Assembly (NCBI GenBank): GCA_025356435.1
Contig: JANXSY010000118.1
Location: 1-34,688, forward strand
Length of the DNA: 34,688 nucleotides
Origin: Isosphaeraceae bacterium
GTDB taxonomy: Bacteria; Planctomycetota; Planctomycetia; Isosphaerales; Isosphaeraceae
Reading direction: 5' to 3'
This document shows, in pieces, positions 23,642 to 33,000 of the stretch. How positions within the stretch are numbered: position 1 is the stretch's first letter; the number at the start of each line of letters is the position of its first letter. The notes below the pieces were generated by a model, which saw only the letters and a list, made by a program, of their open reading frames with translations, was not told where the DNA came from and ran no database searches. The position numbers were made by a program, and so were the translations under genes.

Positions 23642-24651
23642 CGCGAGGGCGGCCCGGCGTCGCGGTCCTATACAATGCTCCGGTCCTGTCACCGGATCAT
23701 CCGAACTACCACTCCGAGGCCGACGTCGTCGCCGTCGCCAAGACCGTAGTCTCGGCGCTCGAACGCGGAGGCTTTGAGGCGTGGGAGCAGCCCGCCTCGC
23801 CCCCGCTCGTCGAATTGGTCGCCGAACTCGCCGGGACGACGCCTGACCTCGTTTTCAACCTCATCGAAGGGTTCGCGGGTGCAAGCGGTGGTGAATCCTA
23901 TATCACGGGCCTGCTCGCCCTGCTCGGGCTCCCTTACACGGGCTGTCCTCCCGAGGCGCAGGGTGTCTGTCATCAAAAAGGGCAAACCAAGGCTCTGCTA
24001 AGAGGTCACGGCTTGCCGACGGCCCCGTTCAAGGTGTTTCGCGACGGCGAGACCCGGCTGCTAGACTTCGACGGCCCCTATTTCGTCAAGCCAAATGCCG
24101 AGGACGCGAGCCTCGGGATCGACCAAGGAAGCGTCATCGTCGACCCGCGAGAGGTCTGGGAACGGGTGAGAACGGTCCGAGCACAATATGGCCCGGAAGT
24201 CATGATTGAGGCGTATCTGCCCGGTCCCGAATACAACGTCGGTGTGGTCGCCCTGCCCGTCGCGACGGCGTTGCCCGTCGCCGAGGTCGTCTATCAGTCG
24301 CGGCCCGGCGAGTGGCCAATCTTGACCTACGCGGCGAAGTGGCACGACGGCTCCGAGGCCGATCTGGCTTCCCCGGTCCGATGCCCGGCCCGGATTGATC
24401 CGATGCTGTCGGATCAGCTTTCATCGCTCGCGGTCCGGGCGTTTCGCGTGACCGGCTGCCGCGACTATGCGCGGGTTGATTTTCGGCTCGACGCGAATGG
24501 CCGGCCGATGATCCTCGAAGTCAATCCAAACCCGGATCTCGGCCCGACCGCTGGCTGGGCCCGTGCGCTCGCCGAGTCGGGTCGCGATTACGAACAGACC
24601 CTGGTCGATCTCGCCCGCCAGGCCCTCGCGCGGGGGAATCGGCATGTCTGA
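23638..24651 (+). CDS. ATP-grasp ligase, D-alanine-D-alanine-ligase-like (second copy)
   Basis: 337 residues from the ATG at 23638, which overlaps the previous stop as ATGA. ATP-grasp motifs: YFVKPNAEDASLGID, VMIEAYLPGPEYNVG, YARVDFRLDANGRP and the Mg-binding MILEVNPNPDLGP. The N-terminal domain has LVFNLIEG and LPYTGCPPEA, as in Ddl-like ligases. It is clearly paralogous to the preceding gene but diverged, especially in the loop before the Mg site, where substrate choice is usually set. Two different ligases in tandem would allow two successive amide bonds, or one bond by a heterodimer. That is inference. Confidence 0.85.
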   Translation: MTRGRPGVAVLYNAPVLSPDHPNYHSEADVVAVAKTVVSALERGGFEAWEQPASPPLVELVAELAGTTPDLVFNLIEGFAGASGGESYITGLLALLGLPYTGCPPEAQGVCHQKGQTKALLRGHGLPTAPFKVFRDGETRLLDFDGPYFVKPNAEDASLGIDQGSVIVDPREVWERVRTVRAQYGPEVMIEAYLPGPEYNVGVVALPVATALPVAEVVYQSRPGEWPILTYAAKWHDGSEADLASPVRCPARIDPMLSDQLSSLAVRAFRVTGCRDYARVDFRLDANGRPMILEVNPNPDLGPTAGWARALAESGRDYEQTLVDLARQALARGNRHV

Positions 24652-25132
24652 GATTCTACTACGCGGATTGACCGCAGGCGATCGGCCGGCGATCGAGCGC
24701 ATCCTGCGTGAGGTCGGGGTCTTCCGCGAGGTCGAGGTGGCAATCGGCCTGGAACTAGTTGACGAGACGCTCAACCCGGGGCCGTCGACCGACTACCAGT
24801 GGAGGGTTGCGGAGCGCAATGGGTCGGTGATCGGATTTGCCTGTTTCGGGCCGGTGCCGCTGACCGAAGGGACCTTCGACCTCTACTGGATCGCGGTCGG
24901 TCGCGAGGCCCAAGGCTCTCCCGCCGCCGCGACGATCGAAGACTCGGTCACTTCCGCCGTCCGCGAACTCGGCGCGAGATGGCTCCTGGCCGAGACGTCG
25001 TCGACGACGGAATATGCCCGGGCGCATCGGTTCTACCGGCGGCAAGGCTATGATCTGATTGGCCAGATCCCCGACTTCTATCGAGTCGGGGATGACCGCC
25101 TGATTTTCGGCAAGCGATTAGATCGCCTGTGA
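24644..25132 (+). CDS. GNAT-family N-acetyltransferase
   Basis: 162 residues from the ATG at 24644, overlapping the preceding gene by 8 nt, with a GGGGGA ribosome binding site about 6 nt upstream. The GNAT fold is recognised from the strand VIGFACFGPVPLTEGTFDLYWIAV, a helix in the acetyl-CoA motif-A position, and the C-terminal ARAHRFYRRQGYDLIG, the usual AxxFYxxxGF motif B. The motif-A pyrophosphate loop (REAQGSPAAATIE) is a loose match to the Q/RxxGxG/A consensus. It may acetylate an amine of the operon product, such as beta-lysine N6, as the archaeal AblB acetyltransferase does; no sequence argument fixes the substrate. Confidence 0.82.
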   Translation: MSEILLRGLTAGDRPAIERILREVGVFREVEVAIGLELVDETLNPGPSTDYQWRVAERNGSVIGFACFGPVPLTEGTFDLYWIAVGREAQGSPAAATIEDSVTSAVRELGARWLLAETSSTTEYARAHRFYRRQGYDLIGQIPDFYRVGDDRLIFGKRLDRL

Positions 25133-25156
25133 GAGGCGCAGGGGACGCATTACACG

Positions 25157-26908
25157 ATGTTTCGGATCAGTCACGTCATCGGGCTTCATCGCGAACACGA
25201 CCGCCATCGCATCGCCGAGGTCCGCGAGCTTTTCGAAGCCGCGTTCCCTGATTACGCGAGCCAGCCCGACTACATCCCGCTCAAGCTCTCCGAGCAGGCC
25301 TCGCGCGGGATTCCGGCCGTCTTGCTCGCCGCCCACGGCGAGGGAGACCGGGTGATCGGCTTCGCGCTCGCCGACTACTTCGAGTCAATTGAGTATGCCT
25401 ATCTCGATTTCATCGTCACCAGTGCTGACAGGCGCGGGCGGGGTCTCGGCGGTGCGCTCTACGAGGCTCTTCGCGAGGACATGATCGATCGAGGAGCCAA
25501 AGGCCTCTTCCTCGAAGTGCCGACCGACGATCCGAAACAGGTCAGCATCGCCGCGAACCTCAAGGCGAACAAGACCCGCCTGCGGTTCTACGAGCGCTAT
25601 GGCGCGCGGCCCGTCATCGGCACCCTCTACGACCAGGCGATCCGTCCCGGCAACCCGGCAGAGCCACGTCTGCTCTATGACCCGCTCCAGAACACCAAGC
25701 CGCTTGAAGCCGAGACGCTCCGCGAGGTGATCCGGCTGATCCTCACACATCGCTACCACTACGCCGACAACGACCCCTACGTCGCGCAGGTGGTCGCGTC
25801 GGTGAAGGCTTCGCCCGTAAGGATTCGCGAGCCGCTCGATGCCGGCAAGCCCGAGGTCCGACCGAAGGTCGCCAGGCGGCTGCATCCGCTCAAGGTCTTC
25901 TGCTCGTCACGCCACGCGCTTCACCATATCAAGGAGCGTGGATACGTTGAGCGCCCGGCGCGGGTGGACGTGATCCTTAAGGCGATCAGCGTCCTTCCCG
26001 ATGTCGAGCGGCTCTCCGTCCGCAACTTCGGCGAAGGGCCAATCCGCGCGGTCCACGACGTTGACTTCGTGAATTACATCAAGAAGATGTGCCAGGAACT
26101 GCCCCCCGGCGAACTCCTCTACCCTTACGTCTTCCCGATCCGCCGCACCGATCGACCGCCCTATGACCGCAGTGTAAGGGCCGGATACTATTGTATTGAC
26201 ACGTTCACGCCCCTTAGCACCGACGCCTATAAGGCAGCGCGTGCTGCGGTGAACGTCGCCCTTTCGGGTGCCTCGGCGATTATCGACGGCAACCCGCTCG
26301 TCTATTCTCTGTGCAGGCCGCCCGGCCATCACGCCGAGCGCGACACCTACGGCGGGTTTTGCTACTTCTGCAACGGGGCGATCGCCGCCCAATATCTCGC
26401 AGCGAAGTACGGCAGGGTTGCCGTGCTCGACGTCGATTACCATCACGGCAACGGCACACAGGACATCTTCTATACCAGGTCCGACGTCCTGACCGTCTCG
26501 ATTCACGGGCACCCGAACTTCGCCTACCCTTACTTCTCCGGGTTCGCCGACGAGAAGGGGGAAGGCGAGGGCCTCGGGTTCAACCACAACCTGCCCCTCG
26601 CCGAGGACGTCCACGACGGCCGCTACCTCGAAGCCCTCGACGAAGCTCTCGGGATCGTCCGCCGCTTCAAGCCCGAAGCCTTGGTCGTCTCGCTCGGCCT
26701 CGACATCGCCAAAGCTGACCCCACCGGGACGTGGAGCGTTACCCCCGAGGGGCTTTACGAGATCGGCCGACGGATCGGCGGCCTGAAATATCCCACCCTG
26801 CTCGTGCAGGAGGGGGGATACAACATCCGCTTCCTCGGCCGGAACGCGGCAAAGCTGCTCACGGGAGTCTGCGCGGGCTCTCTCGGACGAAAGCCGAAGG
26901 GGACGTGA
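25157..26908 (+). CDS. GNAT acetyltransferase fused to histone-deacetylase-like / acetylpolyamine amidohydrolase domain
   Basis: 583 residues from the ATG at 25157, 24 nt after the previous stop. Residues 1 to about 165 are a GNAT domain with the acetyl-CoA motif DRRGRGLGGALYE (91-103). Residues about 240-583 are a class II histone-deacetylase fold with every catalytic residue: the tandem His at H391-H392 (RPPGHHAE), zinc ligands D427 and H429 (LDVDYHHGNG), D516 (GLDIAKADP), and the transition-state Tyr at Y555 (QEGGYN). The PYVFPIRR stretch resembles acetylpolyamine amidohydrolases. An acetylase and a deacetylase on one chain is the striking feature: they may act on different amines, or one domain may have a changed chemistry. 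The gene ends 12 nt from the convergent EF-P gene. Confidence 0.85.
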   Translation: MFRISHVIGLHREHDRHRIAEVRELFEAAFPDYASQPDYIPLKLSEQASRGIPAVLLAAHGEGDRVIGFALADYFESIEYAYLDFIVTSADRRGRGLGGALYEALREDMIDRGAKGLFLEVPTDDPKQVSIAANLKANKTRLRFYERYGARPVIGTLYDQAIRPGNPAEPRLLYDPLQNTKPLEAETLREVIRLILTHRYHYADNDPYVAQVVASVKASPVRIREPLDAGKPEVRPKVARRLHPLKVFCSSRHALHHIKERGYVERPARVDVILKAISVLPDVERLSVRNFGEGPIRAVHDVDFVNYIKKMCQELPPGELLYPYVFPIRRTDRPPYDRSVRAGYYCIDTFTPLSTDAYKAARAAVNVALSGASAIIDGNPLVYSLCRPPGHHAERDTYGGFCYFCNGAIAAQYLAAKYGRVAVLDVDYHHGNGTQDIFYTRSDVLTVSIHGHPNFAYPYFSGFADEKGEGEGLGFNHNLPLAEDVHDGRYLEALDEALGIVRRFKPEALVVSLGLDIAKADPTGTWSVTPEGLYEIGRRIGGLKYPTLLVQEGGYNIRFLGRNAAKLLTGVCAGSLGRKPKGT

Positions 26909-26920
26909 CGGCGACCGACT

Positions 26921-27484
26921 TCACTTCACCCGGCTCACGTATGCGCCGGTGTTCGTGTCGATCCGGATCTTCTCGCCGATCTGGACGAACGGCGGCACCT
27001 GTACCTTGAGGCCGGTTTCGAGGATCGCTTCTTTGTACTGGTTCGTTGCCGTGGCACCCTTCAACTCGGGGGCGGTCTCGGTCACGGTGAGGTCGATCGA
27101 ACTCGGGACTTCGATCGAGACCGGCTTGTCCGCGACGTACTTCACCGTCACCTTGCTGTTCGGCAGCAGGTACTGCATCGAGTCACCGAGCATCTCGGGG
27201 GTGAAGCTGAGCTGGTCAAACGTCTCGCTGTCCATAAAGACATGCTCGTCTCCGGACGAGTAGAGGTATTCGAATTCTTTGGTCTCGACATAAGGAACCT
27301 CGATCTGGTCGACCGAGCGGAGCCGTTTGTCGACGAGCGAGCCGCTGTTCATGTTCCGCAGCTTGGTCTGGACCATCGCCCGGAGGTTGCCGGGGGTGTG
27401 GTGGGCGAAGTCGACGACGACGAAGTTGACCCCTTCGATCGTGATGACCATGCCTTTGCGGATATCGGTAGCCTTGATCATCAT
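26921..27484 (-). CDS. efp: Elongation factor P with Asn at the tip position
   Basis: 187 residues from the ATG at 27484 (a second ATG follows at 27481); the usual EF-P length. EF-P binds the ribosome between the P and E sites and helps form polyproline bonds. The KOW-like N-terminal domain, the OB domain (SYxEVPYVETKEFEYLYSSG region) and the C-terminal OB domain (LKVQVPPFVQIGEKIRIDTNTGAYVSR) are all present. The loop reads HHTPGNLRAMVQTKLRN. By alignment to E. coli K34 and Pseudomonas R32, the tip residue is Asn (N32 counted from 27481). Neither the lysylation/aminomutase route nor rhamnosylation can modify it. No strong ribosome binding site is visible. Confidence 0.95.
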   Translation of the reverse strand: MMIKATDIRKGMVITIEGVNFVVVDFAHHTPGNLRAMVQTKLRNMNSGSLVDKRLRSVDQIEVPYVETKEFEYLYSSGDEHVFMDSETFDQLSFTPEMLGDSMQYLLPNSKVTVKYVADKPVSIEVPSSIDLTVTETAPELKGATATNQYKEAILETGLKVQVPPFVQIGEKIRIDTNTGAYVSRVK

Positions 27485-27593
27485 GGCGGTGCGTATCGCT
27501 CCCGTGAGGACTCGCTCGACCCGAGCGTTTTCAGCAAGGCTAACCGATGCAACCCGCCGTGAACAGGTCACTTATCACCTCGTCGGCCGCCCG

Positions 27594-28664
27594 CTAACCG
27601 ACCGGCAGGTCGGCGGTCTTGATCCCGGGCAAGACGCCGCAATGGATGAGCGTCGGCACGATCTCATCGGGCACGCAGCCCGATTCCCGGAGCCAGACCC
27701 GATATTCCTCGGCCGAATAGGCCCGGCCTTCCGTGAGCTGGAAGAGCGCCGCCGAATAGAGCGAGACGGGCAAGGGGCCGTCGAGCGCATCGTTGAGGAA
27801 GACGTCGTGGATCAGCAACCGCCCGCCCACCGGGAGGGCTTTGACGCATCGGCCGATCAAGGTCCGACACTCGGCGGTGTCCCAGTCGTGGAGGATGTTC
27901 GAAAGCAGGATTACGTCTGTGCCCGTCGGTACCGGGTCACGGAACATGTCACCGGGGAGGAACTCGACCCGGTCGACGACCCCGTGCTCCTCGGCGATCT
28001 CTCGTGCGACTTTGAGGACCTCTGGCCGATCCCAGACGATCGCGCGAAGCTCGGGATGCCGAAGTAGCCAGGCGATCGAGTAGATCCCCGTCCCTCCACC
28101 GACATCGAGCAGCGTTCGCACCCCGTGCAGAGGATAGTTTTCGGCAAGGACCGGGGCCACGTTCCTCGCCCGTCCCGCGAGCGCGAGCGTCAGACTGCGG
28201 GCCGACACCTCGCGCTCCATCGCCGACTCTATCCCTTCCTTGTAGATATACGCGGCTCCGTCCTCGTCGGCATCCGAGCCGAGCGGTCGGTTCGATCGAA
28301 GACTCGCGACCATGCTAAGGACGCCCGGAGTCTGGGCTGCGAGGCCGATATAACCGCTCACGTCGAAGTGGGAACCCGGCGTCAAGTGTTCACGAGCCAG
28401 GTCGGTCGCCGCGAGTCGGCCGGCCTCGTCGACGACGAGTAGGCCCATCGCGCGGAGGGCGGTCACGAGCACCGTCGCGGGCCGTTCGGCGAGTGTCAAG
28501 AGCCGCCGTAAATCGTCGAAGGCGAGGGACTCATCGCGCACCAGTTCGAAGACTTTGAAGTGGGCCACGGCGGCGGCGAGCAGTTCGGTCCCGTAATTGC
28601 CTCGGAAAATCTCGAAAATCGAAGTTGGATCGATCCATGGAGAGACCATCGGCGGGTGATTCAT
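27594..28664 (-). CDS. SAM-dependent O-methyltransferase (COMT/Methyltransf_2 type)
   Basis: 356 residues from the ATG at 28664, chosen because GGAAG lies 7 nt upstream. The frame stays open further upstream, but with no good start. The N-terminal helical dimerisation domain (FKVFELVRDESLAFDDL, LRAMGLLVVDEAGRLAATDLA) fits the winged-helix-like part of this class. The SAM motif LLDVGGGTGIYSIAW is near residue 180. The GDMFRDPVP block and NILHDWDTAECR carry the catalytic-His position of plant and bacterial O-methyltransferases. KALPVGGRLLIHDVFLND is motif III. Substrates of the family are small phenols and polyketides; none can be assigned here. It is transcribed divergently from the M29 aminopeptidase. 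Confidence 0.88.
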   Translation of the reverse strand: MNHPPMVSPWIDPTSIFEIFRGNYGTELLAAAVAHFKVFELVRDESLAFDDLRRLLTLAERPATVLVTALRAMGLLVVDEAGRLAATDLAREHLTPGSHFDVSGYIGLAAQTPGVLSMVASLRSNRPLGSDADEDGAAYIYKEGIESAMEREVSARSLTLALAGRARNVAPVLAENYPLHGVRTLLDVGGGTGIYSIAWLLRHPELRAIVWDRPEVLKVAREIAEEHGVVDRVEFLPGDMFRDPVPTGTDVILLSNILHDWDTAECRTLIGRCVKALPVGGRLLIHDVFLNDALDGPLPVSLYSAALFQLTEGRAYSAEEYRVWLRESGCVPDEIVPTLIHCGVLPGIKTADLPVG

Positions 28665-28888
28665 CGGATATCTTCCAGGAACGAGTGGGCGTTGCCGCGA
28701 TCCGTTTCCAGGAATGATACCGCCCGACCCGTCTCGGGGCGAGCACCCAACCGAATCGGCCCGGCTCGGCGTCGGTTGACCGGAACCACTCTCGAAGGGA
28801 TGATAGGTCTCGACCTTGGGGCCGGCAGGTAGTCGACCGGACGGCCGCCCCGCAGCCCCCATCCCACCGAGCCCGAGATAGACAGATC

Positions 28889-30004
28889 ATGCCCGACCCA
28901 AGATGGGAGTCGCTTGCGGATATCCTGATCAATCACTCAACGCGACTCTCCAAGGGAGAGCTACTTCTTATCGAGTGCTTTGACCTCGACGAAAGCACCT
29001 TGCCCCGCCTACTTATTCAGAAGGCCGCGAGGAAGGGCGCTGGGGCGATCGTCGAGCTGAGGGACACGCGAGTCCAACGCGAGCTGATCCGCAACGCCAC
29101 CGAGTCGCAGATGAAGGCGATCGGGGCCTTCGAACTCCAGAGGATGACGCTAGTCCAGGCTTACATCGCTCTGAGAGGCGCGAGGAACATCAGCGAGATG
29201 ACGGACGTGCCCGCCGATCGGATGAATCTCTATAATACTCATGTGATGAAGCCTGTTCATTTCGACTGCCGGATCAAGTCGACGAAATGGTGCGTGCTAC
29301 GCCTCCCCAATTCGAGCATGGCCCAGCAGGCAGGCATGAGCACTGAGGCATTCGAGAACTTTTATTTCGACGCCTGTAACCTCGATTATCCCCGACTTTT
29401 TAAGGCGTTGCAGCCTCTGGTCTCGATGATGGAGCGTGCCAAAGAGGTTCACATCACCGGCCCAGAGACCGACCTGAAATTCTCGATTGAAGGCATCCCG
29501 GTCGTCCCCTGCGCGGGGGAGATGAACATCCCGGATGGCGAAGTCTTCACGTCCCCTGTGCGAGACTCCGTCAACGGGACCGTCCGGTTCAATACCCCGA
29601 CGATCTACCAAGGGTCCTCTTTCGACGGCATCAAGCTCACTTTTCGCGACGGCAAGGTCGTCGAATCTTCGTGCGCTAATGGAGATGGTGACAAGCTCCG
29701 CCGCATCCTCGAGACCGATGATGGAGCGTCTTACATCGGCGAATGGTCGATCGGCTGCAACCCGAGGGTGCTACACCCGATGCGTGACATCCTCTTCGAC
29801 GAGAAGATCGCCGGTAGCTTCCACCTCACGCCTGGCAATGCCTACGACGAGGCCGACAACGGCAACCGATCGAAGATCCATTGGGATATGGTACAGATCC
29901 AGAGGTCCGACTACGGAGGCGGGACGATCTGCTTCGACGGCGTGCCGGTCCGGGTCGACGGCAAGTTCGTCGACCCTGCCCTGTCGGCGCTCGACCCGGA
30001 ATGA
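28889..30004 (+). CDS. M29-family aminopeptidase
   Basis: 371 residues. This family (thermophilic aminopeptidase T type) uses two metal ions to cleave N-terminal residues. The ligand positions are visible: CAGEMNIPDGEVFTSPV (the first Glu), YIGEWSIGCNP (the second Glu), AGSFHLTPGNAY (His) and SKIHWDMVQIQR (His and Asp). The segment NGTVRFNTPTIYQGS in the middle is also typical. No signal peptide, so it is cytoplasmic. Only a weak purine-rich ribosome binding site (GAGATAGACAGATC) precedes the ATG. Confidence 0.9.
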   Translation: MPDPRWESLADILINHSTRLSKGELLLIECFDLDESTLPRLLIQKAARKGAGAIVELRDTRVQRELIRNATESQMKAIGAFELQRMTLVQAYIALRGARNISEMTDVPADRMNLYNTHVMKPVHFDCRIKSTKWCVLRLPNSSMAQQAGMSTEAFENFYFDACNLDYPRLFKALQPLVSMMERAKEVHITGPETDLKFSIEGIPVVPCAGEMNIPDGEVFTSPVRDSVNGTVRFNTPTIYQGSSFDGIKLTFRDGKVVESSCANGDGDKLRRILETDDGASYIGEWSIGCNPRVLHPMRDILFDEKIAGSFHLTPGNAYDEADNGNRSKIHWDMVQIQRSDYGGGTICFDGVPVRVDGKFVDPALSALDPE

Positions 30005-30024
30005 CCGTGCGGAGATCGACAAGG

Positions 30025-30058
30025 GGCCGTCCAGAGAGACCGAGTCTCCCGGACGGCC
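30025..30058. terminator. Hairpin between convergent genes (possible bidirectional terminator)
   Basis: GGCCGTCC (30025-30032) pairs perfectly with GGACGGCC (30051-30058), with a further GAGAC/GTCTC pairing inside. It lies 20 nt after the M29 aminopeptidase stop and 27 nt from the stop of the convergent giant surface protein. Only a short T-pair follows on the plus strand, so termination efficiency is uncertain. Confidence 0.45.
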
Positions 30059-30085
30059 TTAAGCTTGGCACCCGAACCCCTGCGA

Positions 30086-33000
30086 TCAGCGCGAGCGGCT
30101 CAGGCGGGCCGGCCCGACCGGGACTTTTGAGCCGACGGTCGGGAACGAGACGGCGGAGCTGACATTAGTTGGCGTGAGCACGTAGAACGACGGGGTCGTA
30201 AGCGAGCTATGAACCGAGCCAAACGACCCAAGGCCGTTGATGGTGTTGATCGTCGTGTAGGAAAGGCTCGTCTTCGTGTGATGGACGCTGCCCGAGAGCC
30301 GCGATCGTCCCGGGACGACGCCGAGGAGTTGGAGGACGTTGCCCTGGCCGTTGGCGAAACGGGTCAGATACATCGTACCGCCGTCGGTCAGCCTCAAGTT
30401 GACCGTGCTCCCTGACGAATCGACATAAGAGAGGTTGGTTCCGATCGCGAAGAAGCTGTCGAAGTCGCTCCCTGGTGCTCCCGAACCGTTCCCCGAGAGG
30501 GTGTTTCCCGAGAGGTCTGCGATGGCCCCGGCCGTCGAGCCGTTGACCGCGACCCCGTAGAACTTGCCCAACGAGAGCAGAACAGCCGGGACCAGGGTGA
30601 CGGTGTGATTTTGGTCATTGTAGTAAGCTGCCGAGACCTGGACCGGCACGTTCGGCGAACCGGCCTTTCCGTCTCGTCCCGAGGCGAAGATTGCGTAATT
30701 CGCGGGATTTGACGCGCGAGCCGGGTCAAGCTGCTTGCTGAACCCGACCACGATGCCATAGATGACCTTGCCATTGGTCAGGGGCGTCACGCTGGTGACG
30801 AGCGGCGAGACCGTGTCGCGATCGACGTTGACGACGGTGACATTGGCGGTGCTCAGGCCACCGACGACTCCGCCACCGCTCGACGAACCGGTCAGGGCGA
30901 CCTGGAAATTTAGGTTCGGCGTGATCTGATTGTCGTGGATGATCGGGATCGTGATCGTCTTCGACGTCTCACCCGGGTTGAAGACGATCGCGGAATTTGC
31001 CCCCGCGAAATTCACGCCTGCGACTGCGGTGCCGTTGACGGTGGTGTATCTGAGCACCACCGCCCCCTGGTTCCCGTTTGTCCGGGTCACCGTCAGGTTA
31101 ACCGACCCTCCGGTCTCGCTGACCGAATACCCGGAGGTGGCGAACTGGAATGTGCCGGGCAGGTTGATCGCGGTCAAGGCGACGCTGGCTTGGTTGTTCT
31201 CAGGGTGTGGGTCGTAGTTCGTCGAGGTGACGGTGGCGGTGTCGATGCCGGAAATGACCTGGGTCGGCGTGACGTTGATCGTGACGGTGCCAGAACCGCC
31301 CGACGCCAGTTGCGAAATCTGGAGCGTGACGCGAGTCGTGCCGGTATTCGAGTCTCGAACGGCGGCAGGCGTCCCCCCAATCGTTGAGGATGTCCCTGTC
31401 ACTGTCAGCCCGGCTGGGATGATATCGGTGAGGAGGAAACCATTCGCCGCCGACGGGCCGCCGTTCTCGAAGTTGATCGCATAAGTGAACGGGTTGCCCA
31501 CGATCGGGGTCGAGGTCGACGAGGTCAGTTGGACGGCGATGTCGGCGGGGCTCACTGTATTCATCGCGGTGGCCGTGTTATTGGCCGCGTTGGTGTTGAT
31601 TTGATCGTCGCTGATGATCGTCGCGATGCTGATTAAGAGTGTACTGGTTTTCGGCGTCACCACGATCGTGACCGTCGCGTCCTGGCCGCTCGGGATCGTA
31701 CCGAGGTTCTGTGTGATAAGGCCGCCGACGTTATTCGGCGTCCCACCCTGGCTCGGTGTGATCGAGACGATGTCGACGCCGTTCAAGCCCTGGGGCAGCA
31801 AGTCTGACACCGTCACGTTCGTCGCGTCGGCCGGGCCCCCGTTGTGGACGTCAAGTACGTAGGTGAGATTATTGCCGAGGACGACGGGTTCGGGACTGCC
31901 GACGAGCGAAATTCCCAGGCTCACTGGACTCACCAGCACGGCAGGCTGAACCGTCGTGTTGTTGCTCGAAACGGTGTCGATCTCGTTCGCCGTCGTGTTC
32001 GAGACGGTGGCGGTATTGGTCAGTGAACCGCTCTGGATCGGCGTGACTAGGATAGTCACGGTCGCCGTTCCCCCGTTCGCGATCGTACCCAGCGGGGCCG
32101 TCACCACCCCGTTGGACTGCACCGCCGGGCCGCCCTGGCTGGTCGTCGCGCTCACGAACGTGACGCCCGCGGGTAACACGTCGGTCAGGAAGGCCCCGGT
32201 CGCGGCGGATGGCCCCTGATTCGTGACTGTCACGACGTAGGTCAAGTTCTGATTGACGAACGCGATGGTCGGCGAAGAGGCGACCGACACCGACAGGTCC
32301 GCCGAATTGTCGACGGCCGTCGTCACCGAAGTCATATTATTCGCCTGATTCGTGTCGGCCTCAGTCGCCGACACCGAGGCCGTGGTGGTCACCGACCCGA
32401 CCTGGCTCGGAGTCACCTGGAGGGTCAGCGTCGCGCTGGCACCGACAGGGAGAATTCCGGCGTTGAACGTGATCGTAAGACCGTCCTGCGCGATTGCGAT
32501 CGAGCCTTGGCTCGGTGAGATGGTGTCGGTGTTGAGCGTCGAGTTGGCCGGAAGGTTTTCGGTCGCGACGACGTTGTTCGCGATGCTCGGGCCGTTGTTC
32601 GTGACGGTCAAGATATAGGTGAGCAGGCTCCCGACCGGGACCGGTGCGGGGCTTGGGATGAGCGAAATCGCGAGGTCGGCCGCCGGATTCACGGGGAGGG
32701 TAACCGTCGCCGATGGGTTGAGGTTGGCGTCGATCTCGTTGTTGGAGACGGTCGACGTGATGCTGATCGTACCCACGTCGTTCGGCGTCACCAGGACCGT
32801 ATAGCTCACCGAAGCGTTGACGGCCAGGTTGCCGATCGTCGTGATGACGTTCTGCGGGTTGAGCGGATCGATCACGCTATTTGCGGGCAGGGGCGTGGCC
32901 ACAGTGCTGTTGTTGTCGACCGTGTTGTTGACTACGACGCCGGTCGCCGGATTCGGCCCGGTATTTTTCACGGTGACCGTATACGACTCTGTCGCGCCGA

